Assembly: GCA_012719355.1 (NCBI GenBank)
Contig: JAAYAM010000023.1
Location: 1 to 62,583, forward strand
Direction: 5' to 3'
From: Acidobacteriota bacterium
GTDB taxonomy: Bacteria > Acidobacteriota > UBA6911
Length of the DNA: 62,583 bases
This document shows positions 28,855 to 38,488 of the stretch, one piece after another (positions within the stretch are counted from its first letter, which is position 1; the number at the start of each line of letters is the position of its first letter). Under the pieces are notes generated by a model. It had not been told where the DNA came from. It was given only the letters and a program-made list of their open reading frames with translations, and made no database searches. A program made the position numbers and the translations under genes.

Positions 28855-29894
28855 CGCGGATTGTCCTCCCGTTCCGCCGGACGAACGATACCGTGCAGTC
28901 TGAGCAATTCTTCTTCTGAGAGGCTTGCAGTCCGTTCGAGAATACGGCGTGTGAATTCGTCGGCACGCGCCATCCGTACTTTTTCCTCGTCCGTGAGAGT
29001 CAGGATGCGCAATGCAAGCAATTCATCTATTTCAGCTCCGTCAAAGAACGGCGTGACGCTTTCGGGCGCAACTCTGGGATAGTCGTACAGGATGATCGGC
29101 GATGCCAGCATGCAGTCGGCCGTACCCTCTTCACCTGCCAGCACCGGCCATAAGCCGTCATTACCGCATGTGGCAGCGGCTGCCTGATACTCTTCAGGCG
29201 GGTCGAGCAGTGAGATGAATCGTCCCCCGGCGAGCTCCATAACCAGGTGAGCCGAAAGTAGTGAACGCATCAGTATGTTGTCGCGGCTTTGCACGGAGGC
29301 CGCCTTGTCGAAGCGCATCAGGTTGTTTACCGACACCGAGAACTTGAACAGGTCGTCTGCGACCTGTGCTGCGCTCACCTGGATGGATGCTCTTATGACA
29401 TCCGTGCTTCGGGAGAGGGCTGCCGCGATAGTCCCGTCTTGCTCCGGGAGAGGCTCAAGAATACTCTCAGGACCGAATGTCACTTCGGCATTGACTGCGC
29501 TTGCGGAAAGCTGCTTTGCATTAAGTGCGTGAACCGGCGAAGTGCGCTCCACCGCTTCCTCCCACGTCTCGTAGGACGTGCCGGCGGCTTCTACCGTGTC
29601 GACCGGTTGAAGGAGGTCAGGGGTGATCTCCCGCTGATCGCGCACAGGTCGTGCAAGCTTGCAGGCCTGCCGCTTCTGTAACTGCAGAAAGCGGAGATCG
29701 ACATTAAGAACGGCGTCTTTACACAGCGCGATGCATTCAGTCTGAATGCGGGAGCGCTCGTTGCAGCCTTCGGGATGCACGATACCGAAATTCCAGCGCT
29801 GCCTGTTCTTCAGTGCATCGGAGCGGTACGGATAGAGAACATAACCCTCGTACAGCAGTGCTTCGAGAATACGATTGATTGAATCCGTGCTCAT
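28851..29894 (-). CDS. Hydrogenase-operon protein of unknown function
   Basis: The 347-residue soluble protein opens with EALLYEGYVLYPYRSDALKN, a motif I associate with uncharacterised proteins encoded next to group 1h hydrogenases. The rest is mixed alpha/beta, with a glutamate-rich helical end (TDEEKVRMARADEFTRRILE). It has only a few scattered cysteines and no recognisable metal site. It lies 14 bases after the DUF5947-like gene and overlaps the next gene by ATGA. An assembly or stability role for the hydrogenase is inferred only from context. Confidence 0.78.
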   Translation of the reverse strand: MSTDSINRILEALLYEGYVLYPYRSDALKNRQRWNFGIVHPEGCNERSRIQTECIALCKDAVLNVDLRFLQLQKRQACKLARPVRDQREITPDLLQPVDTVEAAGTSYETWEEAVERTSPVHALNAKQLSASAVNAEVTFGPESILEPLPEQDGTIAAALSRSTDVIRASIQVSAAQVADDLFKFSVSVNNLMRFDKAASVQSRDNILMRSLLSAHLVMELAGGRFISLLDPPEEYQAAAATCGNDGLWPVLAGEEGTADCMLASPIILYDYPRVAPESVTPFFDGAEIDELLALRILTLTDEEKVRMARADEFTRRILERTASLSEEELLRLHGIVRPAEREDNPR

Positions 29895-29908
29895 CTTGCC
29901 GCCCTCCC

Positions 29909-30553
29909 TCAGGTGCGGGTCTTCTTGGTCGCAGTTCCGGCCCTTTCGGCGAGACCTGCAAAGAAGGCTTCAATCTCATGGCGCACCTTGCCGCCGCCCG
30001 ACAGTCCCTGCCAGTGTTTGCGGATCAGTCCTGCAAGTCTGTAGCATTCGTCGATCGGGCTCAGAAAATAGCTATGCGGCGTGGAGAGCCTGTTGATGAG
30101 GAGTGCTTCGATATCCGGAAGCATTTCGCCAAGGGACGGATTGGCTGACACGACTTCATCCCAGGCGTCAGGATCGAGTGGTGATTCGACCGGCCCCGCA
30201 GGACTGGGGTAAAATGCCTGGGCCGTGTTCTCCAGGCTGCTGTTGAAGACGAAAGCAAGGCTGACCGGAATCCCAAATCTCTCCCATTGCGCGTCGGTCA
30301 AGCGCAGGCTGTCAAGCCGTCGTACACTGCGTCCGATTCTGCGGAAGATCGTTTTTCCTCCGCTGCTGAAAAGAACGGCGCAGGCCCCGCAGACACAGCT
30401 GATCTGCCGTGCCGCGGGTTCTATCAAATGGTCGTGCCGCGGCGGAAGGGGAGAGTTGCACAATTCGCACTCTCCGGATCCTGTTCCCTGCAGCAACTGC
30501 CGCATAGCGTTGAATGAACCGCGTGCAATCATGAAATCCTCTGGCCTCCTCAT
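29909..30553 (-). CDS. DUF5947-like cysteine-rich hydrogenase accessory protein
   Basis: The 214-residue protein has a CxxC pair (C29, C32 in CELC) and a second cluster (C53, C55, C58 in CVCGAC), suggesting a zinc or Fe-S site. The line CELCNSPLPPRHDHL matches the DUF5947 family of group 1h hydrogenase operons. A partial paralogy to rubredoxin-like accessory proteins is possible but not shown. Its ATG overlaps the stop of the 61-residue gene upstream, supporting stoichiometric expression. Confidence 0.8.
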   Translation of the reverse strand: MRRPEDFMIARGSFNAMRQLLQGTGSGECELCNSPLPPRHDHLIEPAARQISCVCGACAVLFSSGGKTIFRRIGRSVRRLDSLRLTDAQWERFGIPVSLAFVFNSSLENTAQAFYPSPAGPVESPLDPDAWDEVVSANPSLGEMLPDIEALLINRLSTPHSYFLSPIDECYRLAGLIRKHWQGLSGGGKVRHEIEAFFAGLAERAGTATKKTRT

Positions 30554-30735
30554 GGAGGAGGTATGTAGATGCTGCCAGGATGTATCGCCTTCATGTGATC
30601 CGGGTTTACGCCCGTCACATCAATCGGATTGCGGTGGGCCTCTCTTCCCTTGGCCGGATGCGGATAGCGTCCGGCAGGCTTTACCACCGGTTTGATATCA
30701 CGACGGATGGTCTTCTGTTGTTGTGAACCGTTCAT
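30550..30735 (-). CDS. 61-aa proline-rich hydrogenase-operon protein
   Basis: A 61-residue polar protein rich in Pro, Lys and His, ending in PGSIYIPPP. It has no cysteine, membrane helix or known domain. Its reality is supported by ATGA overlaps at both ends: its start with the NifU-like stop and its stop with the next ATG. The function is unknown; a flexible adaptor is possible. Confidence 0.7.
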   Translation of the reverse strand: MNGSQQQKTIRRDIKPVVKPAGRYPHPAKGREAHRNPIDVTGVNPDHMKAIHPGSIYIPPP

Positions 30736-31298
30736 AAGCCGTCTCTCCCAACGCGTGTCAGCGGGAATCCGTCTCCGGGCTCGAGCTGCACCAGGTTTTC
30801 GTCGGCCGGTGCCGTTCGCGGCGCGATGCCTTCGATTTCGACTCCAGCGGCGTCAGGTGCTTTGCCGTAGATCGCGTTTTCAATGACTTCCCGTGCCGTT
30901 ATTGCTGATCCCGGGCAGTTCCGGCAGCTCCCCTGAAACCGCAGCCGCACCGTTCCTTCTTGGATCCCGAGGAATTCGAGATCGCCTCCATGCGACCTGA
31001 GATAGGGAAGGACGCTGTCGAGCGCCTGCGTGACCCTCGTTTCGAGATTGTCGGGATGAAGATCATGGAGCACGAGAAGACTTGATATGAGGTCTGACCG
31101 CACCAGGCTGTCGATGGTCGAGCTGCCGCCCTCGGACAGAATTTCGATGATTTTGGCCAGCCCGGCGCCGTGCAGTTCCATGACGGCCCGGGCGAGCTCG
31201 AGCGCGGCGGCGCGGCTGTCCGGATCGGGGATGGATTCAGCTTTCCGCACGAGTTCTTCTATATCACCCATGCGTTTTGAGTATTCACCGGTCTGCAT
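30732..31298 (-). CDS. NifU C-terminal domain protein of the hydrogenase operon
   Basis: The 188-residue protein has a helical N-terminal half and a NifU-type C-terminal domain (about 88-150) with the CxxC pair C125-C128 in FQGSCRNCPGSA. NifU C-terminal domains bind a labile Fe-S cluster for transfer. Next to a hydrogenase whose small subunit carries several clusters, it may load them. It starts seven bases after the large subunit stop. Confidence 0.87.
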   Translation of the reverse strand: MQTGEYSKRMGDIEELVRKAESIPDPDSRAAALELARAVMELHGAGLAKIIEILSEGGSSTIDSLVRSDLISSLLVLHDLHPDNLETRVTQALDSVLPYLRSHGGDLEFLGIQEGTVRLRFQGSCRNCPGSAITAREVIENAIYGKAPDAAGVEIEGIAPRTAPADENLVQLEPGDGFPLTRVGRDGL

Positions 31299-31304
31299 TT
31301 TCAG

Positions 31305-33104
31305 TCACTTTCCCGAGAGCCCGAACATCGGTGAATGATGGGTCTCGAGGGTTCGACCCCGGCCCAGGTACATGTGAACGCCGCAGGGGAGGCACGGATC
31401 GAAGCTGCGGACGGTTCTCATAATGTCGATCCCCTTGAAGTTGTCCGGCCCGTTCTCTTCGAATATGGGGGTGTTCTGCACAGCATCCTCGTAGGGTCCC
31501 GGTGTGCCTAATGTATCCCGCGGGCTCGCGTTCCAGGGTGTGGGCGGATACGGATGGTAGTTCGCGATTTTTCCGTCGCGTATCACCATGTGATGCGAAA
31601 GCACTCCCCTGACTGCTTCGTGAAATCCGCAGCCGATCGCCTCGTCCGGGACCTTGAAATCGGTCCATGTCCGTGTCCGTCCGGCGCGGACCTCATTAAG
31701 TGCTCTCTCTGCGAAATAGACGGCGAGCGCTGCGGAGTATGCCTGGAAATAGCTCCTGGCGCGGTTCCGCTCCAGGGCGTTGCTCCATTGGGGCACCTTC
31801 CACTCGAATTCGACTGCGGGGCGCAGGGCCGTCTTCGGGAGGTTGATCTTCACGCTGTTTCCGGTCGCCTTGACGTAGTCGTTGTTGACGAGCCCGTTCA
31901 GCGCCGTGGCCCAGAGTCTTGCGATCGGTCCGCCTCCGGTATCGAGAGCGAGGTAGTCTCCTGTCCTTTCATCGTACCAGCGGGGCGACATGACCCAGGT
32001 GTAGTTTCCGGTGAAGTCCCTCTTTTGCGGCCGCGGAATCGTCGTCTGATTCCACGGATGGCGTTTGTCGACAGGATTTCCCAGCGGGTCACGAGGTACA
32101 AAGGTCTCAGAATCCTGCCAGTCATCGTAATAGGAACTGCCGAGCAGAATGCGGATGCCGAGGTTGATCTTAATCAGCTCGTTTGTGACGACTTTGCCGT
32201 CTACGATGACGCTGGGGGTGACGTACATCGCCTTTCCCCAATTGTTCATGTTCGCGTACTTGTAATCGCAGACATAGGGATCGTTGAATGCGCCCCAGCA
32301 GCCAAGCAGGATTCTGCGCTGTCCGACTTTCTCGTACCCGGGAAGCGCGTCGTAGAAGAAGTCAAACAGGTCGTCGTGCAGCGGCACCACCTTCTTCATG
32401 AACTCAACATACTTCATGAGCCGCACCAGATAATCGGTGAATACCTGCACGGTTCCTGCAGTTCCGACTCCACCCGGATAGAGGGTCGAAGGATGGACAT
32501 GCCGACCTTCCATCAGGCAGAACATCTCGCGCGTCAACCGGCTCATCTGCAGTGCTTCACGGTAGAACTCGCCGGTAAACGGATTGAGAGAGCGCATGAT
32601 GTCGGCGATGGTCCTGTATCCATGGGCGTCGGCACCCGGAGAAAGCGTCTTCTCGGCCTTCTCGAGTACCCCGGGATTGGTCTGCTTCACCATCTGTTCG
32701 CAGAAGTCGACGCCGACGAGATTCTCCTGGAAGATGTTGTGGTCGAACATGTACTCCGCGGCTTCTCCGAGATTGATGATCCATTCCCCGAGAGGCGGGG
32801 TCTGAATTCCGAAGGCCATATTCTGGGTGTACACGGAGCATGTCGCGTGATTATCGCCGCAGATGCCGCATATCCTGCTCGTGATGAAATGCGCATCTCT
32901 GGGATCCTTGTTCTGCATAAATATGCTGTAGCCGCGGAAGATCGAAGAGGTGCTGTAGCACTCGGCGACCTCCCGGTTGCTGAAGTCTATCTTGGTATAG
33001 ATCCCCAGGCTGCCGACGATTCTGGTAATCGGATCCCAGTTCATCTCGACGGTGTTGGGCGACTTGGGGAGTACTTCACGCTTGGTTTTGATAATAGTGC
33101 TCAT
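31305..33104 (-). CDS. [NiFe] hydrogenase large subunit, group 1h type
   Basis: The 599-residue catalytic subunit has both nickel-binding motifs: R77-I-C79-G-I-C82 (L1) and D569-P-C571-L-P-C574-G-V-H577 (L2). A 22-residue tail after H577 is the peptide cleaved on maturation. Sequence and operon partners fit the high-affinity hydrogenases (group 1h, earlier group 5) that let aerobic soil bacteria live on trace H2. The assignment to 1h is by recognition, not by a tree. It follows the small subunit gene by 19 bases. Confidence 0.93.
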   Translation of the reverse strand: MSTIIKTKREVLPKSPNTVEMNWDPITRIVGSLGIYTKIDFSNREVAECYSTSSIFRGYSIFMQNKDPRDAHFITSRICGICGDNHATCSVYTQNMAFGIQTPPLGEWIINLGEAAEYMFDHNIFQENLVGVDFCEQMVKQTNPGVLEKAEKTLSPGADAHGYRTIADIMRSLNPFTGEFYREALQMSRLTREMFCLMEGRHVHPSTLYPGGVGTAGTVQVFTDYLVRLMKYVEFMKKVVPLHDDLFDFFYDALPGYEKVGQRRILLGCWGAFNDPYVCDYKYANMNNWGKAMYVTPSVIVDGKVVTNELIKINLGIRILLGSSYYDDWQDSETFVPRDPLGNPVDKRHPWNQTTIPRPQKRDFTGNYTWVMSPRWYDERTGDYLALDTGGGPIARLWATALNGLVNNDYVKATGNSVKINLPKTALRPAVEFEWKVPQWSNALERNRARSYFQAYSAALAVYFAERALNEVRAGRTRTWTDFKVPDEAIGCGFHEAVRGVLSHHMVIRDGKIANYHPYPPTPWNASPRDTLGTPGPYEDAVQNTPIFEENGPDNFKGIDIMRTVRSFDPCLPCGVHMYLGRGRTLETHHSPMFGLSGK

Positions 33105-33123
33105 TCGACAGCCTACCCTCCGT

Positions 33124-34185
33124 TCAGTAGCTCCGCGGCTTATAGCCGGTCGTGAGCCGGGTTCCCCGATGACGCCACTTCGGTTCTTTGTTCACTGTGG
33201 AATGGGTGATGCCGCGAAGAGCGCGGATCATCCCTCCGTAGCTCATGCTGATTGCGCCTGAGGAGAATCGCGCTCCTAGGGGTTCTTCCATGAAGGGCAT
33301 GAATTTGTCCGGGAAACCGGGCATGGTGCAGGCGATGCATATTCCCCCGACATTGGGACATCCACCGATTCCGCGCATCCAGCCCCGCTTCGGTACGTTG
33401 CAGTTCACGACCGGACCCCAGCAGCCGATCCGGACAAGGCAACGTGGTGAGCCGTATTCATGCGTGAATTGTCCCTGTTCATAGTAGCCGGCGCGATCAC
33501 ACCCTTCGTGCACCGTCTTACCGAACAGCCACGTAGGCCGGAGCATGTCATCCAAAGGAATCATGGGTGATTGTCCGGCCGCCTGATATAGAAGATAGAG
33601 AAGCGTCTCCATGAAATTGTCCGGCTGAACAGGACACCCGGGAACATTCACAATGGGAATTCCGGCCTTTGATTGCCAGCCCCAGCCTAGGTAGTCAGCC
33701 AGACCCATGCATCCGGTGGGGTTACCCTCCATGGCGTGAATGCCGCCGTAGGTGGCACATGTCCCTGCGGCGACGACCGCCCAGGCCTTTGGCGCGAGGC
33801 GGTCGATCCACTCGCAGGTCGGAATCGGTTGTCCTGTGTCCGGATCCTGTCCTTGTGCAGCCCAGCATCCTTCGGTCTTTATGCTTTCATTCGGGATCGA
33901 CCCTTCCACTACGAGCACGAAAGGATCGAGAAGGCCCATCTCGGCCTTGTAAAAGTATTCGATGAATTCGTCCCCTACCTCGACGGCAAGTACGGGATTG
34001 TGCAAGTGCACTTTGGGGAGTCCGGGAATCGCGCCCAGCAGCACATCTTCTATGCTGGGCTGTTCGGCGGCGGTAACCGATACGGTATCGCCGTCGCAGC
34101 TGAGCCCGGCGGTAAGCCAGATTATGTGCACGTCAGTGACTGCCGGAGGCTGATCGCTCGGAGGTGGAACGTTGCGCTCTTGCAT
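33124..34185 (-). CDS. [NiFe] hydrogenase small subunit, group 1h type, no Tat signal
   Basis: The 353-residue electron-transfer subunit has cysteine motifs for three Fe-S clusters (GLSCDGD; TCATYGG; GCPVQP; GCDRAGYYEQGQ; GCWGPVVNCN; GGCPNVGGICIACTMPGF). There is no twin-arginine leader, so the enzyme is cytoplasmic, as in group 1h. In the proximal-cluster motif the usual CxxC reads C30-D-G-D33. D33 thus stands in place of a cysteine, matching the three-cysteine, one-aspartate cluster described for the Ralstonia group 1h enzyme. It is the first gene of the operon; GAGGGGGT lies five bases before the ATG. Confidence 0.93.
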   Translation of the reverse strand: MQERNVPPPSDQPPAVTDVHIIWLTAGLSCDGDTVSVTAAEQPSIEDVLLGAIPGLPKVHLHNPVLAVEVGDEFIEYFYKAEMGLLDPFVLVVEGSIPNESIKTEGCWAAQGQDPDTGQPIPTCEWIDRLAPKAWAVVAAGTCATYGGIHAMEGNPTGCMGLADYLGWGWQSKAGIPIVNVPGCPVQPDNFMETLLYLLYQAAGQSPMIPLDDMLRPTWLFGKTVHEGCDRAGYYEQGQFTHEYGSPRCLVRIGCWGPVVNCNVPKRGWMRGIGGCPNVGGICIACTMPGFPDKFMPFMEEPLGARFSSGAISMSYGGMIRALRGITHSTVNKEPKWRHRGTRLTTGYKPRSY

Positions 34186-34427
34186 TCGGTACCCCCTCTA
34201 CCAGGGGGAAATGACAAGGGGGTAAGGTTTCGCGGGGGGGTGCAGGAATTTCCTACAGGTTACCTGACGACAGGATTCGTTACAAGTGCGCTGCTGACCC
34301 ACAGTCATTCCTTCGCTCCTTCTCCATCTTGGGAAGCCGTGCCGCCCGGTGTGGGCACGCCGCAACTCCCGTTGGATGCGGCCATCTACATTTACGAAGA
34401 TCTCTCTCAACAGGAAGGAGTCCCCCG

Positions 34428-34778
34428 ATGGGTAATAAAGGAAGAATTCTCGCTGCCGGTCTGTCGCTGGCGGTGCTTGCGGCGGCGGTCCCGTTATATT
34501 CGCAGCCATACTGGGGATGGGGCCCTTACTGGGGTTATAACCCGTACTACTACCCGTACTACTACTATGATCCAAGGGGCACGATTGACCTTGAGTCTAC
34601 AAACGAGACAGACCAGGTCTACATCAATGGCGCATACGCCGGGACAGTCGATGATCTCGATACCATCTGGCTCAATCCCGGCAAGTATAATGTTAAGATC
34701 GTGCGCGGGAACCGGATCCTGGTACAACGCGACGTTTATGTTGTCAGCGGCGAAGAGGTGGACATAGACGTCAGATAG
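34428..34778 (+). CDS. Secreted PEGA-domain protein with Tyr-rich segment
   Basis: The 116-residue protein has a signal peptide (about 1-25), then a tyrosine- and tryptophan-rich linker (YWGYNPYYYPYYYYDPRG, about 30-48). A PEGA domain follows (about 50-116: VYINGAYAGTVDD...LNPGKYNVKIV). PEGA domains are surface or periplasmic beta modules that bind cell-wall or protein partners. AGGAAGGAG sets the start at 34428; upstream in-frame codons are not conserved protein. It is divergent from the hydrogenase operon and converges with the M16 gene. Confidence 0.82.
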   Translation: MGNKGRILAAGLSLAVLAAAVPLYSQPYWGWGPYWGYNPYYYPYYYYDPRGTIDLESTNETDQVYINGAYAGTVDDLDTIWLNPGKYNVKIVRGNRILVQRDVYVVSGEEVDIDVR

Positions 34779-34790
34779 GAGCCTCGGCGA

Positions 34791-36245
34791 CTACTGCTTC
34801 GGCGCCGGTATCGTGGTGTCGATAGTCCGAACCTGTCCCAGAGTTGAAAGCGGCTTGTCGAATTCGTCTGGATTCCCCACAACCAGGATCTGCAGTTTAT
34901 CCGGATGAATGTGCGTCCGGGCCGCGCGCAGAATATCTTTGGCTGTCACCTTGTCGATCTGGTCACGCATCTTCATCAGAAAGTCGGCAGGATATCCGTA
35001 ATACTCGTAAGTCAGGATACGTGAGACTATTTCCCCTTCCGTGTCGAAGTTGAATACGAATGAGTTCATGAAGCTCTCTTTGGCCAGTTTCAACTCCTCC
35101 TGGGTGACTTCAGATTCCCTGATCTTCTTGAGTTCCGCAATCATTGCCGAAATTGCCTGGAGAGTGCTTTCGGATTTCGTCTGGCAGCCGACCGTAAACA
35201 TGCCGGGATATACGTAATTGGTTCCGTAGCTGCCGAATACCGAGTACGCCAGACCTTCACGGGAACGCACGTTCTTGAACAATCGTCCGGTGAATCCCCC
35301 ACCGAGGATCTGGTTCATGACCACTAGGGCAGGATAATCGGGATCCTTCGCCAGTCCTCCGATGTGGCCCATCACGACATTCGACTGGTTCAGGTCGGGG
35401 CGCGGCACCATATTCACGGTGTTGACGAAGCGGTAATCCACCTTGGGCGGTGGAGTAGCGGCCGAGTCGCTGACTTTTTTCCATCCTTTGAACGCAGACT
35501 CGATCACCTTAACCATTTCGTCGGTTTGGAAGTCTCCCCATACCGCGGCAATTACCGCGTTTGGTCCGTAGAATTTCCGGTGGAAAGCGACGAGATCGTC
35601 GCGGGTGATCGCATTCACGGTAGCGTATTCCGGATGTCTCGCGTAGACGCTCTCTTCGCCGTAAATGAGCTTGGAGAACTCGCGCCCTGCAATCTGGTCG
35701 GGTTCGTCATTTCGGCGGGCAATCGCACTGCGCATCTGGATCTTGGCAAGCTCGATTTTGTCCTGAGGAAATGCCGGATTCATCAGGATATCCGCCAATA
35801 TCGACAGGGTCCTGGAAATGTCCTGTTTAAGTACCGAAAGAGAGGCAAATCCGTAGTCCGCTCCCATCCCCGTCTCAACGGAAGCCGCCATCGATTCCAG
35901 CAGCTCGTCGATTTCGTCCCCGCTCATCGTGGGGGTGCCGCCGGTCCGCATTACCTCGCCCGTTATGTCAGCCAATCCTATCCTGTCAACGGGATCATAT
36001 ATAGAGCCTGTCCGGATACGAGCCGTCAGCCGGATCAGCGGCAACTCATGATCCTCCAGCAGCAGCAGTTGCATTCCGTTTGAAAGAGTGACGCGCGACA
36101 CTTCAGGGATCTTGATCTCCCGCAGCGGAGGGTACTCCAGGTTCCTGTAGTCAGTCGTCGTCTGCTGGGCAGCAGAGGCCACAGTTCCGAACGCCAGCAG
36201 GACAAGCAGACCCGCCTTTACCACAGATGAATTTACGGTCTTCAT
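34791..36245 (-). CDS. M16 family peptidase-like subunit lacking the zinc site
   Basis: The 484-residue secreted protein (signal peptide about 1-25) has the M16 fold, with the second-half motif ILGGGFTGRLFKNVRSREGLAYS. The HxxEH zinc motif is replaced by GLADITGEVMRTGG, so it should be catalytically inactive and act as the partner subunit. It overlaps the active subunit gene upstream by ATGA. The pair would form a periplasmic or surface heterodimer like mitochondrial processing peptidase or bacterial two-gene M16B systems. Confidence 0.9.
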   Translation of the reverse strand: MKTVNSSVVKAGLLVLLAFGTVASAAQQTTTDYRNLEYPPLREIKIPEVSRVTLSNGMQLLLLEDHELPLIRLTARIRTGSIYDPVDRIGLADITGEVMRTGGTPTMSGDEIDELLESMAASVETGMGADYGFASLSVLKQDISRTLSILADILMNPAFPQDKIELAKIQMRSAIARRNDEPDQIAGREFSKLIYGEESVYARHPEYATVNAITRDDLVAFHRKFYGPNAVIAAVWGDFQTDEMVKVIESAFKGWKKVSDSAATPPPKVDYRFVNTVNMVPRPDLNQSNVVMGHIGGLAKDPDYPALVVMNQILGGGFTGRLFKNVRSREGLAYSVFGSYGTNYVYPGMFTVGCQTKSESTLQAISAMIAELKKIRESEVTQEELKLAKESFMNSFVFNFDTEGEIVSRILTYEYYGYPADFLMKMRDQIDKVTAKDILRAARTHIHPDKLQILVVGNPDEFDKPLSTLGQVRTIDTTIPAPKQ

Positions 36246-37756
36246 CGTTCCACCCCCGCTCTGGATTTCTGATCTGTTGCTGCGGTTTCTATAAATCCCA
36301 CTGTCCGGTTGTCGGGCCTGAAGTATGTTTGGGCGACGCGCTGGATGTCCTGTGCCGTCACCTTCTCGATTCTCTCGAGCTGCCTGAAGAGATTGCGCCA
36401 GTCGCCGGTTATGGTCTCGAAAAACGCCAGCTGCTGCGCCAGTCCCTGGTTTGAATCGAGCTGCCGAATCAGACTGGCCCTTGCTCTGGTCTTGGCCTTT
36501 TCGAGTTCCTCGGCGGTTACCTGCTCATTTTTCAACCTGTCTATCTCTTCATAGATCGCTTTCAGATTCTCCTCGTTCGTGTGGCCCCGCGCGGGCACGG
36601 AATAAAAGAGGAAGAGGCCGGGATACTTCACCCCGGGCATTCCCTGAAACCCCGAGGCTTCGACGGAAATCCGTTTTTCCTTCACCAGGCTCTTGTACAA
36701 CCGTGAGGTGCGGCCTGTGCCCATTATGTCGGTGATGGCATCAAATACTGCGTCGTCTTCATGATTAATGCCCGGTTTGTGATAGCCGACCAGTACGAAA
36801 GGCTGGGCGGGATCGCTTATCACAACGCGTCGTTCTCCAATCTGCCTTGGTTCGACGGTCTCGACCGCCTCCGGTTCGGGCTTGCCGGGAATGCGGCCAA
36901 AATACCTCGCGGCCAGTTCCTTGACCCGTGCCGGCTGCACGTCTCCGACGATGGCGACGATCATGTTGCTCGGGACGTAATACTTTCTGAAGAATTCCTC
37001 CGCCTCCTCGCGGGTTACTGTCTGCAGATCACTCATGTGACCGATGACCGGCTCTCCGTAGGGATGTGCCTTATACGCAACGGCGAGGAACTCTTCGAGC
37101 AGCCTTCCCACCGGCTGCGTTTCGGTCCGCAGCCTGCGTTCCTCCATCACCACATCCCGTTCCTTGTAGAACTCACGCAGCACAGGATCCAGGAACCGCT
37201 CCGATTCCATCAACATCCACAACTCCAGCTTATTCGAGGGGAGATTCACCATGTAGACCGTATAGTCGTAGCTGGTTCCGGCGTTCAGTCCGGTGGCTCC
37301 CTCCCGCTTCAGCGCTTCCTCGAATTCATCATGAACGAGGTACTGCTGCGCTTCCTGCTGCTCCTTGGCAAGTTGCCGCCGCAGTTCCTCGACCCGCTTC
37401 GGATCTGATCGCTTCCCCTTTTGAAGCTCTTCCTTCAGCGCCTTGAAGGCCGCATCAATCCGCTCCAGCGCCTTGGCTTCCGCCTGGTAATCCTTCGTCC
37501 CTATGGTCGATGTCCCCTTGAACGCCATGTGCTCGAAGATGTGGGCCAGTCCCGTGATTCCCTTGACCTCGTCGACCGCGCCGACATCGACATGCGTGTA
37601 GCACGAAACCACCGGAGCATCATGCCGCTCGAGCACAATGAACTTGAGCCCGTTGTCGAGCGTAAACTCCGTCACGTCCTTTTCAAAATCGGCGAGATTC
37701 TGGGCCGCAGCCGCCGGCAGCAACAGAACAACGAGAAGAAGCGATGCATATCGCAT
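36242..37756 (-). CDS. M16 family zinc peptidase, active subunit
   Basis: The 504-residue protein has a signal peptide (about 1-18) and the inverted zinc motif H72-I-F-E75-H76 in GLAHIFEHMAFKGT. A charged helical insertion (about 85-150, rich in E, K, Q and R) separates it from the rest of the active domain. The C-terminal half has the substrate-binding partner fold. It probably degrades peptides in the periplasm together with the inactive subunit encoded immediately downstream. Confidence 0.93.
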   Translation of the reverse strand: MRYASLLLVVLLLPAAAAQNLADFEKDVTEFTLDNGLKFIVLERHDAPVVSCYTHVDVGAVDEVKGITGLAHIFEHMAFKGTSTIGTKDYQAEAKALERIDAAFKALKEELQKGKRSDPKRVEELRRQLAKEQQEAQQYLVHDEFEEALKREGATGLNAGTSYDYTVYMVNLPSNKLELWMLMESERFLDPVLREFYKERDVVMEERRLRTETQPVGRLLEEFLAVAYKAHPYGEPVIGHMSDLQTVTREEAEEFFRKYYVPSNMIVAIVGDVQPARVKELAARYFGRIPGKPEPEAVETVEPRQIGERRVVISDPAQPFVLVGYHKPGINHEDDAVFDAITDIMGTGRTSRLYKSLVKEKRISVEASGFQGMPGVKYPGLFLFYSVPARGHTNEENLKAIYEEIDRLKNEQVTAEELEKAKTRARASLIRQLDSNQGLAQQLAFFETITGDWRNLFRQLERIEKVTAQDIQRVAQTYFRPDNRTVGFIETAATDQKSRAGVER

Positions 37757-37904
37757 GCGTAACCTCCGCGAATTACGAAAGAAGTGATACTTCCCGCCTC
37801 GATAGGAAATAGACAGGCATCACCTGTCGGTAAGTATACCGCATTGCATCGATATGTGTCGGATCTGACTTTGCTGCGTCTGCACCCCGGGGGCCGGATC
37901 CGGT

Positions 37905-38465
37905 TTAGAGATGATGCCGGGCATAAAGCGGAAAGATGCCGCTGCTGACATGCCTGACATCTTCGATTGTGTAGAAGGCGTTCGGATTGAACTTCATGAT
38001 CTCTTCCGCGATGTTCCTGACGTCGAGACGGCGGATAACTGTCATCAGAATACTGACTTTGCCGCGTCCCCCCTGGCCGGTGATGTTGGTGACGCCGTAA
38101 TTCTTCTTCCGCAGATGCTCCAGGAGCGACGAAGGGTCTTCCTGTGTGATCACCCTCAGAAGAACGATCCCGACTGCCAGTTTTTCCTCGATGATCAGGC
38201 CCACATAGTTTCCCATGGCAAAACCGCCGCCGTAGGCCAGATAGCAGGGGATGTTTGTCAGGTTCCTCATCACCTGTCCTATTGCCAGCAGCCAGATAAG
38301 GACTTCAAAGAACCCGACAATCGGAGCAAGCAGTTTCTTTCCTTTCGAGATGAAGATAATCCGAAGTGTCTGCAGGCTCACGTCGATAACTCTCGCCAGG
38401 AATATCAGCAGCGGCAGAACCACCCACGTGAAAATCTCCGAATCGAACAAAGAGGCCAGTACCAT
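37905..38465 (-). CDS. UPF0316/DUF2179 membrane protein
   Basis: The 186-residue protein has about three membrane helices in its first 90 residues. A cytoplasmic DUF2179 domain follows (about 100-180: GIVLLRVITQEDPSSLLEHL; ILMTVIRRLDVRNIAEEI), similar to YebE/UPF0316 proteins. The function is unknown; DUF2179 domains are thought to bind a small ligand and appear next to transport-like membrane parts. It is the last gene of the opine-dehydrogenase operon, 23 bases after the AsnB-like gene, so it may sense or move the product. Confidence 0.87.
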   Translation of the reverse strand: MVLASLFDSEIFTWVVLPLLIFLARVIDVSLQTLRIIFISKGKKLLAPIVGFFEVLIWLLAIGQVMRNLTNIPCYLAYGGGFAMGNYVGLIIEEKLAVGIVLLRVITQEDPSSLLEHLRKKNYGVTNITGQGGRGKVSILMTVIRRLDVRNIAEEIMKFNPNAFYTIEDVRHVSSGIFPLYARHHL

Positions 38466-38488
38466 CTCGATCTCCTGATGCTGGGCAG

